NCBI GenBank assembly: GCA_040383485.1
Contig: JBEIDK010000045.1
Coordinates: 1 to 20,847 of the forward strand
Length of the DNA stretch: 20,847 nucleotides
DNA from: JBEIDK01 sp040383485
GTDB lineage: Bacteria > Bacteroidota > Bacteroidia > UBA4408
Direction of reading: 5' to 3'
The translations under genes and the position numbers were made by a program. Positions 15,332 to 20,847 of this stretch are shown one piece after another (within the stretch, counting starts at the first letter, position 1; each line of letters starts with the position of its first letter). The notes below the pieces were generated by a model, which ran no database searches, was not told the origin of the DNA, and saw only the letters and a list, made by a program, of their open reading frames with translations.

Positions 15332-16744
15332 TCAAACAACATTTAAACCAATTTCTTTACCTTTTGCAATCATAAATTGGTAAGCTTCTTGAAAATCGTT
15401 TTTGATTACTCCGTCAAGAATTGCCTCTCTTATTGCATTTTTTATAATTCCAATTTCTTTTCCAGGATTAATATTAAATGCTGACATTATATGTGCTCCA
15501 TCTATAGGAGGCTGCCAATTTCTAATATTATCTTTTTCTTCTACCTCCTTTAATTTTTCTCTAACAATCTCAAAATTGTGTAAAAATCGTTTTACTTTTT
15601 TCGGGTTTTTTGATGTAATATCAGCTTCGCAAAGCGTCATTAAATCCTCAATATCTTCACCAGCATCAAAAAGTAAACGTCTAACTGCACTATCTGTAAC
15701 TACCTCATTTGAGAGTACAATTGGACGCAAATGTAGCAAGACCAATTTTTGAACATATTTCATTTTTTCATTAAGAGGAAGTTTTAGTTCAGCAAAAATT
15801 TTAGGCACCATTCTAGCTCCTTTATCTTCGTGACCATGAAAAGTCCAACCTGTTTCTGGTACAAATCTCTTTGTTTGAGGCTTAGCAATATCATGTAAAA
15901 CTGCAGCCCATCTAAGCCATAAATCATTCGTATTTTCGCTAATATTATCAAGCACCTCAAGTGTATGATAGAAATTGTCTTTATGAGATTTATCGCCTAT
16001 AGTCTCTACTATTTGAAGTTTAACTAATTGAGGAAAAATGATGTGAAGTAAACCGGTGTTAAATAATAATTTAAAACCAATTGATGGCTTTTTTGAAAGT
16101 ATTATTTTATTCAATTCATCACTAATTCTCTCTTTTGAAATTATTTTAATTCTTTCCTTATTTCTTGATATTGCAATTAAAGATTTAGATTCTATTTCAA
16201 AGTTTAGTTGTGAAGCAAATCTTATGGCACGCATCATTCTTAATGGGTCATCACTATATGTAATATCAGGATCAAGAGGAGTTTTAATTATTTTATTCTC
16301 TAAATCGGTAACGCCGTTAAAACTATCTAATAATTGGCCAAATGAATTGTTATTAATTGAAATTGCTAATGCATTAATTGTAAAATCACGTCTGTTCTGG
16401 TCGTCAATTAATGTTCCATTTTCTATTATTGGATTTCTAGAATTTGTCCTATATGACTCTTTTCTAGCACCTACAAACTCAACTTCAATATCATCGAATT
16501 TTATCATTGCCGTACCAAAATTTTTAAATACTGAAAGTGGGTATTTCTTATTATAATAGTTACATAATTTAGTTGCTAAATCAATACCACTGCCTATTGT
16601 AACTACATCAAAATCTTTGCAGTCTCTTTTTAGAATTAAGTCACGAACAAAACCACCAACCAGGTATGTTTCATAGTTATTATCATCTGCAATTTTACCT
16701 ATTGTTTTTATAATTGGGTGAGTAAGTTCTTCTTTAAAATTCAT
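15332..16744 (-). CDS. cca: CCA tRNA nucleotidyltransferase / poly(A) polymerase family with HD domain
   Basis: The enzyme adds or repairs the 3'-CCA of tRNAs without a template. The 470 residues begin with the class II nucleotidyltransferase head: YLVGGFVRDLIL at 27-38, and the catalytic DFD carboxylates at about Asp44 and Asp46 in KDFDVVT. RRDFTINALAI and YSDDPLRMMRAIRFAS follow, which are the base-selection and neck motifs. A metal-dependent HD domain follows, with His284-Asp285 in LHDIAKPQT. The HD domain in bacterial relatives is linked to phosphatase or phosphodiesterase activity. Poly(A) polymerase shares the fold, but the length and overall layout favour a CCA-adding enzyme. A near-match to the -7 box (TTTATTTG, complement of 16749-16756) ends four bases before the ATG. 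Confidence 0.9.
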   Translation of the reverse strand: MNFKEELTHPIIKTIGKIADDNNYETYLVGGFVRDLILKRDCKDFDVVTIGSGIDLATKLCNYYNKKYPLSVFKNFGTAMIKFDDIEVEFVGARKESYRTNSRNPIIENGTLIDDQNRRDFTINALAISINNNSFGQLLDSFNGVTDLENKIIKTPLDPDITYSDDPLRMMRAIRFASQLNFEIESKSLIAISRNKERIKIISKERISDELNKIILSKKPSIGFKLLFNTGLLHIIFPQLVKLQIVETIGDKSHKDNFYHTLEVLDNISENTNDLWLRWAAVLHDIAKPQTKRFVPETGWTFHGHEDKGARMVPKIFAELKLPLNEKMKYVQKLVLLHLRPIVLSNEVVTDSAVRRLLFDAGEDIEDLMTLCEADITSKNPKKVKRFLHNFEIVREKLKEVEEKDNIRNWQPPIDGAHIMSAFNINPGKEIGIIKNAIREAILDGVIKNDFQEAYQFMIAKGKEIGLNVV

Positions 16745-16830
16745 GGTACAAATAAAAGGAATTAGTGAAGTTTATTTTGTTTGAATTAAATTAAATACTG
16801 AAAAAGTAATGTAATTCAATAAATAAATTA

Positions 16831-16838
16831 TAGGTTTG
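16831..16838 (+). promoter_or_regulatory. Candidate -7-type box for the small lipoprotein gene (TAGGTTTG)
   Basis: TAGGTTTG matches TAnnTTTG exactly and lies 18 bases before the ATG at 16857. No TTTG or TTG is present at the expected upstream distance, so only one half of a promoter is supported. Confidence 0.35.
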
Positions 16839-16856
16839 TTTACTTTGTAAATTTAA

Positions 16857-17021
16857 ATGAAATATACAATTTTTAAGTTTTCTGTTATTTTGTTTGCAAT
16901 TTTATACATTCAGTGTCATACAGCAAAAAAGCAAAAAAGACATAAGAAAAGTAAACGAGGTAGTTATAAAACCCGATGCCCTAGTTTTAGTATAAATCCT
17001 AACAAGAATTTTTATATTTAA
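16857..17021 (+). CDS. Small basic lipoprotein-like protein (54 residues)
   Basis: This short gene has an ATG, a stop and a protein-like layout. The N-terminus MKYTIFKFSVILFAILYIQC is a lysine followed by a hydrophobic stretch and Cys20, a plausible lipoprotein signal (weak lipobox YIQC; Bacteroidota lipoboxes are loose). The next 20 residues are extremely basic (AKKQKRHKKSKRGSYKTR). The C-terminus holds a cysteine in CPSFS, then a polar tail NPNKNFYI. I recall small Bacteroidota lipoproteins with a Lys/Arg-rich core and a C-terminal CP-S/T-F motif, but cannot confirm homology. It lies 35 bases upstream of the DUF4292 lipoprotein gene on the same strand and may be cotranscribed with it. Function unknown. 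The basic part could bind nucleic acid, anionic lipid or polysaccharide; this is inference only. Confidence 0.6.
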   Translation: MKYTIFKFSVILFAILYIQCHTAKKQKRHKKSKRGSYKTRCPSFSINPNKNFYI

Positions 17022-17056
17022 TTACGATACAATTTAGATAGTTTACCTGCTTCAAT

Positions 17057-17950
17057 ATGCTTAATATGAATACCAATTGTATTTCTAGATTTACTTTATT
17101 TATTTTCTTATTTTCTTTTTTTACTTTTTGTAGGAGTAATAAAAATATATCAAAACAAAAAACAGAATCTGAAAAATTAATTGAGGCATTGCCAATTGAA
17201 GCATCAAAGTTACTGCCAATAATTGATCATAAGTTCCCTAATGTTTTAAGCAAGAAAATGCTTTTTAATGAGTTTAATTATACGTGGTTGAACTCTAAAT
17301 TTTCTGCAACCACCAATGTTGATGGTAAGACAAGTAGTTTTAATGCTAACGTAAGAAGTAGGAAAGACAGTGCACTTTGGATTTCATTTTCAATGTTTGG
17401 AATTGAAGGAGCACGCTTACTAGCAACGCGCGATAGTGTTAAGTTTATTGACCGTGTGAATAGTAAATATTTTAAGGGCGACTACTCCTTTTTAAGTAAA
17501 ACCTTTAACGCGGATATTGATTTTGAAATGTTACAAGCCATACTAATTGGTAATAGTGTTGAGTTCTATGACGATGAAGATAGGTTAAGAACTTACATTG
17601 AAGAAGGTAATCAAGTATTGAGTACAGTTAGAAAAAGAAAAATACTGAAAGCTTTAAATAATACAGCAGAAGAAAATGTTTTAAAAGATTTAGCCCAACG
17701 CATATGGTTAGATGGAACTACCTATAAGATAAAAAAGAATATTATTAACGATTTTAATACTAACAGAACATTTGAGGGAAGCTATTCAAATTTTCAAACT
17801 GTAGATTCACTTTTGTTTCCATTTGATGCCCAATTTATAATTCAAGCTCAAAGAAGTATGAAAGTTGAGATAAATTATTCTAAAGTAGAAATAAATAATC
17901 AACAGCAAATGCCATTTAATATTCCAAGCAAGTATGAATCCATGAAGTAA
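17057..17950 (+). CDS. DUF4292 family protein, probable lipoprotein
   Basis: The 297-residue protein starts with a hydrophobic signal (RFTLFIFLFSFFTFC) ending at Cys25, which may be the lipidated residue although the lipobox FTFC is atypical. After a polar linker, the sequence FNYTWLNSKFSATTNVDGKTSSFNANVRSRKDSALWISFSMFGIEGARLLATRDSV, around residues 73-133, has the pattern of DUF4292. In that family an amphipathic beta-sheet resembles LolA/LolB lipoprotein carriers. The rest continues with short beta segments and ends in PFNIPSKYESMK, again typical. A role in outer-membrane lipoprotein or lipid handling is inference from the fold. Met4 (17066) is an equally possible start. The gene ends 34 bases before the convergent mnmH, with only a weak hairpin between them. 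Confidence 0.83.
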   Translation: MLNMNTNCISRFTLFIFLFSFFTFCRSNKNISKQKTESEKLIEALPIEASKLLPIIDHKFPNVLSKKMLFNEFNYTWLNSKFSATTNVDGKTSSFNANVRSRKDSALWISFSMFGIEGARLLATRDSVKFIDRVNSKYFKGDYSFLSKTFNADIDFEMLQAILIGNSVEFYDDEDRLRTYIEEGNQVLSTVRKRKILKALNNTAEENVLKDLAQRIWLDGTTYKIKKNIINDFNTNRTFEGSYSNFQTVDSLLFPFDAQFIIQAQRSMKVEINYSKVEINNQQQMPFNIPSKYESMK

Positions 17951-17984
17951 TTTGTAATTCAAGAATTAGGTATTTTAAGAACAC

Positions 17985-19004
17985 CTATACAATTAGGCTT
18001 TCTTTAGCTATAATTAGTTCTGTAATACTTGTTGTGTTAGTATATTCAATATTTAATATTACACTTCTGTTTTGTTTTTTTTTTGAATGTTCATAGCCTT
18101 TATCATAATAATCTAGCAAGTAATTAATCCATGTATAATAATCATTTTCAAGTAATGAGTTAATGGCATTTCTCATGTTTTGATTACCTAATTTTTTCTC
18201 TATTTCAAGTGTCTTTTCAATAAGTATTTTTTTATTATAACTTCCATATTCTTCCAAGATATTTTTTACTCGTTGTTCCCTACTTACTTCTATATTCAAA
18301 ATTGGAGCCTGCCTTATTTTATTAATCAATTGTGGAGGAATAATGCACTTACCTATTAAGCGGCTTTCGTTCTCTAGCCAAATAAAACTATCATTTGAAT
18401 AAATATTAAGCTCGCATGCCAAATTATTCTCAAATTGCTCTTGTGTAGGTTGTGCTCCTAATCCAATGCCACCAAATGCTGAGCCTCTATGATTGGCAAT
18501 TTTTTCTAAATCTATAACGCATTCATTCTGATCCTTTAATTGATGTAATAATTTGGTTTTATGGCTACCAGTTTTACCACCAAGAATTATCAAATTATTA
18601 TAGCTATCTATTTTTTTTTGAGTCCAGTTTCTGAAAGATTTATACCCACCAATGAGTAAAATTGGTTTGTATCCACCCTTTTCTAAAAGCCAGCATATTA
18701 TATTGCTTCTTAAGCCACCTCGCCAGCAATGCACAATTATTTCATTGCTAGTATTTATACTTTCAAACAACTTTAAGTAATTCGCAAACTTACCTCCAAC
18801 CAATTCAAATCCTTTAATAACAGCGTCCTTGTGCCCATTTTGCTTATAACATGCACCAACTATTGCGCGTTCTTCATTATTTAGCAATGGAAAATTTATG
18901 GCATAAGGTATATGACCCTGTTCAAATTCTCCGTTACTTCTTACATCAATTATAGGTAATTGCCTATGATTGATTAAGTATTCTTCGAAGGTACATGTGG
19001 TCAT
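17985..19004 (-). CDS. mnmH: tRNA 2-selenouridine synthase MnmH (SelU)
   Basis: MnmH replaces sulfur by selenium at the wobble 2-thiouridine of tRNAs for Lys, Glu and Gln, through a geranylated intermediate, using selenophosphate. The 339 residues show the N-terminal rhodanese domain (PIIDVRSNGEFEQGHIPYAINFPL). Its active-site cysteine is Cys93 in VHCWRGGLRS, equivalent to E. coli Cys97. A P-loop domain follows, LGGKTGSHKTKLL (141-153), then LEKIANHRGSAFGGIG. The P-loop has His148 where Walker A normally has Gly, while Lys149 and Thr150 are kept. The C-terminal helical part, with NQNMRNAINSLLENDYYTWINYLLDYYDKGYEHS, is typical. selD, the selenophosphate synthetase gene, is not in the window. 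The ATG overlaps the stop of the upstream glycosyltransferase by four bases (ATGA). Confidence 0.92.
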   Translation of the reverse strand: MTTCTFEEYLINHRQLPIIDVRSNGEFEQGHIPYAINFPLLNNEERAIVGACYKQNGHKDAVIKGFELVGGKFANYLKLFESINTSNEIIVHCWRGGLRSNIICWLLEKGGYKPILLIGGYKSFRNWTQKKIDSYNNLIILGGKTGSHKTKLLHQLKDQNECVIDLEKIANHRGSAFGGIGLGAQPTQEQFENNLACELNIYSNDSFIWLENESRLIGKCIIPPQLINKIRQAPILNIEVSREQRVKNILEEYGSYNKKILIEKTLEIEKKLGNQNMRNAINSLLENDYYTWINYLLDYYDKGYEHSKKKQNRSVILNIEYTNTTSITELIIAKESLIV

Positions 19005-20041
19005 ATTTTAGAAAATTTATTCGGGTTTAATTGAAAAAACTTTTTTTTGGCACTAACAAAATAATCATATACAATTGAGCCTAAATAAACACAACTTGTA
19101 TATTCTGCATCAGCTGCAAAATATACATCATTACGTTTTTTTTTCATGATTGAAAATGATTTAATAAAATGGTAGTGTGCTTTTATTACAGCTAAAGCAT
19201 GACTTGTTTGAGCAGTAATAATGAATCGAAAAATAGCCAAGTAATCTAAAAAAAATCTAAAGGATATAGTTCGAATTAAATATTTAGGAGGTAAATTCTT
19301 ATATAATAGAAACAAGTTATTTCTAAAATTTAAGTACGTTTTAAATGGACTTAAAGCATTTAAGGTGCCACCGCCAACATGATATACATGAGAGTGAGGG
19401 ACATAAAAAATTTTGTAGCCAGCATTTTTTAATCTCCAACACAAATCAATTTCTTCTTGATGAGCAAAAAAATCTTCATCTAGACCACCACATTCAAAAA
19501 ACAAATTACTTCTAATCATAATACATGCTCCAGTAGCCCAAAATATTTCAGTAGGATTATCATATTGTTGATTATCATCTTCAATAAAATCGAAAAAACG
19601 ACCACGACAAAATGCATAACCAAATTTATCAATAAATCCTCCGGCTGCTCCAGCATATTCAAATTTATTGTGCTCCTTATAAGATAGAATTTTAGGTTGA
19701 CATGCAGCTATTTGATTATCACTATTCATTAAGTCTAACATTGAAGTAAGCCAATTTTCACTCACCAAAACATCCGAATTTAGCAGTAAAAAATAATCTG
19801 CCTTTACATACCTTAAGCCATCATTATAACCTTTTGCAAAACCACCATTTTCCTTATTGATAATAATCTTAACATTAGGGAAATTTAGTTGAACAAATTC
19901 AACGGATTTATCTGTTGATGCATTATCTACTAAAACAACTGTAGCATTTGGAATATCAGAAAATTTAACTACTTGGGCAAGAAACTTCTCCAGCCATGTA
20001 ACGCCATTCCAATTTAAAATTACTATTGCTACTGTTTTCAT
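19001..20041 (-). CDS. Glycosyltransferase family 2 (rhamnosyltransferase-like)
   Basis: The 346-residue protein opens with VAIVILNWNGVTWLEKFL and has VDNAST (38-43), ENGGFAKGYNDGL, and the metal-site variant NSD (88-90) in place of DXD. WATGACIMIRSNLFFECGG and the EEIDLCWRLKNAGYKIFYVP acceptor-side motif follow. This is the usual layout of GT2 enzymes related to rhamnosyltransferases of O-antigen and other surface glycans. The last 110 residues (from FKTYLNFRNNLFLLYKNLP) form an amphipathic, partly hydrophobic tail that probably lies on the inner membrane. The sugar and acceptor are not determinable. It is the first gene of a two-gene unit with mnmH. The shared ATGA suggests coupled translation, though the two functions have no obvious link. 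Confidence 0.9.
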   Translation of the reverse strand: MKTVAIVILNWNGVTWLEKFLAQVVKFSDIPNATVVLVDNASTDKSVEFVQLNFPNVKIIINKENGGFAKGYNDGLRYVKADYFLLLNSDVLVSENWLTSMLDLMNSDNQIAACQPKILSYKEHNKFEYAGAAGGFIDKFGYAFCRGRFFDFIEDDNQQYDNPTEIFWATGACIMIRSNLFFECGGLDEDFFAHQEEIDLCWRLKNAGYKIFYVPHSHVYHVGGGTLNALSPFKTYLNFRNNLFLLYKNLPPKYLIRTISFRFFLDYLAIFRFIITAQTSHALAVIKAHYHFIKSFSIMKKKRNDVYFAADAEYTSCVYLGSIVYDYFVSAKKKFFQLNPNKFSKI

Positions 20042-20112
20042 TAGGAAGTGAAAAAAATTTAATGTTCAATAATAATATAAACTTGTTAATGGAAATGATA
20101 ATAATTGCTATT

Positions 20113-20548
20113 TTATAAAGGACTTTTCTTTTTCTGCAATAGTTTCTGAATAATGCTATTAATTCTCAATAATTCAGTTTCGTCTTTTTCGTCTTCATTT
20201 ATAAAGACCCTGCATATTCTCTTTTGTGCGAATTAGCAAGTCCATAATAGCATGTTTTTGCTATTGAATTCTTATTGAATTCCTCTAAGAACATTTGACA
20301 TGGGTAAAATTCTTTTTTTGATTATAGTATAAATGATCCGTAATTTTCTCATTAGATAACCCTTTAAATTTTTCTTTATCAATGTTGCACCTTAATAAAA
20401 ATGCATTCTAATCTGAATTTACGGAAACTAAATTCATCCATTTCAACTCATTATCATTAATTATAATATCTCAGCTATCATCCCAGTCAAATCTGTTGTT
20501 ATTTTTCAACTTTCTTTCGGAAGCAAATCGCTAGCGAAGCTTTTTCAT
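20113..20548 (-). pseudogene. Decayed coding sequence of unrecognised family (3 stops, 2 frameshifts)
   Basis: Read on the minus strand from an ATG at 20548, a protein-like sequence of about 145 residues can be followed across five lesions. In-frame stops replace residues 6 (20531-20533), 26 (20471-20473) and 47 (20408-20410). A run of seven T (20313-20319, A on the coding strand) lacks one base: the sequence goes from DHLYYNQKK in one frame to EFYPCQMFLEEFNKNSIAKT in the next. A second shift near 20216-20222 moves from SHKREYA to VFINEDEKDETELLRI, ending QKLLQKKKSPL and a TAA at 20113-20115. Residue composition between the lesions is fully protein-like, and the joined frames read through smoothly. 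I do not recognise the family. The true start may lie further upstream. All other genes in the window are intact, which argues against simple sequencing error. Confidence 0.6.
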
Positions 20549-20847
20549 AAAGTTTAATTTAATAGTGCTTAAAATTGTTTTTCTAAATCATTTTTATATT
20601 TTAAAAAAAGAATAAAGAGTTATTGATCAATTTGTATTATTATTGAATGAACTTACATAAGATTTTTAGATTCATTTTTAAAATAAATCATTTGATTGAA
20701 GAATCAAAACATTACCTGACTTTATCTCTTTTAAGCTTTGATATTAAGCTATTTATGAATGATTTTTTTTGTCTAAGTAAGATTAACTTAAAATTCATTT
20801 CAAATATTTTAGAAATCAATTAAATAATTTGTAGCATTGTTTATTAA
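20549..20847. other. AT-rich stretch with no supported feature
   Basis: About 300 bases at the window end hold no open frame longer than 28 codons, no RNA gene and no clear repeat. The sequence may be the upstream remnant of the decayed gene next to it or ordinary intergenic DNA. Confidence 0.4.

Noticed and set aside
15402..15752. Plus-strand open frame of 116 codons inside cca
   Set aside because: Antisense to the conserved 3' part of cca, with no start context or recognisable motif.
16056..16556. Plus-strand open frame of 166 codons inside cca
   Set aside because: It lies wholly opposite conserved catalytic motifs of cca and has a hydrophobic low-complexity composition typical of an antisense shadow.
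17951..17984. Terminator between the DUF4292 gene and mnmH
   Set aside because: Only a 5-base-pair TAGGT/ACCTA stem with an 11-base loop and no T run.
20712..20798. 28-codon open frame on the minus strand in the terminal AT-rich stretch
   Set aside because: Too short and Lys/Leu/Ile-rich as expected by chance in such DNA; no promoter, no motif.

Overview
The window is a strongly AT-rich (by eye near 30% G+C, not computed) piece of chromosome from a member of the Bacteroidota. The evidence is the gene families (TamB C-terminal domain of the Bacteroidota type, DUF1015, DUF4292, OmpH-like and DUF4369/DUF5106 thioredoxin proteins, a cysteine-poor class III sirtuin), the absence of strong Shine-Dalgarno sequences, and promoter-like boxes of the Bacteroidota form TTTG-N18-TAnnTTTG. 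It reads as core housekeeping and cell-envelope DNA. No mobile element, CRISPR array, tRNA, rRNA or phage gene is visible.

Layout. 1-1815 (+) is the 3' end of a tamB-like outer-membrane assembly gene cut by the window edge. It faces a secreted YwqK/MORN-like repeat protein (1838-2719, -). A plus-strand run follows: DUF1015 protein, group 4-type glycosyltransferase with a TTG start, and IscS/NifS-type cysteine desulfurase (2841-6394). The run ends head-on, with a 9-base overlap, against tatA (6386-6703, -). tatA and the replicative helicase gene dnaB (6893-8425, +) diverge from one short promoter region. In it the -7-type boxes lie only four bases from each ATG, so both mRNAs may be leaderless.

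On the minus strand, 8442-11399 is a tightly overlapped five-gene unit, transcribed in the order GT9 glycosyltransferase, nth, sirtuin, rnpA, yidD. Every junction overlaps by 1 to 11 bases. A small heat shock protein (11694-12140, +) ends at a strong bidirectional terminator. Beyond it on the minus strand lie three envelope proteins: a Spy/LTxxQ-like protein, a membrane-anchored OmpH/Skp-like protein and a TlpA-like thioredoxin. A gene-free stretch of about 450 bases follows, then the CCA-adding enzyme gene (15332-16744, -). On the plus strand come a 54-residue lipoprotein-like gene too short for ordinary gene finders (16857-17021) and a DUF4292 lipoprotein. On the minus strand, a family 2 glycosyltransferase overlaps mnmH (tRNA 2-selenouridine synthase) by four bases.

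The last 800 bases have no intact gene. Their minus strand carries a recognisable decayed coding sequence (20113-20548) with three in-frame stops and two frameshifts, of a family I do not recognise. I found no convincing new multi-gene system. The points most worth a second look are this pseudogene, the small lipoprotein, the leaderless promoter geometry, the zinc-less YxxR sirtuin inside an nth-rnpA operon, and the altered P-loop of MnmH.
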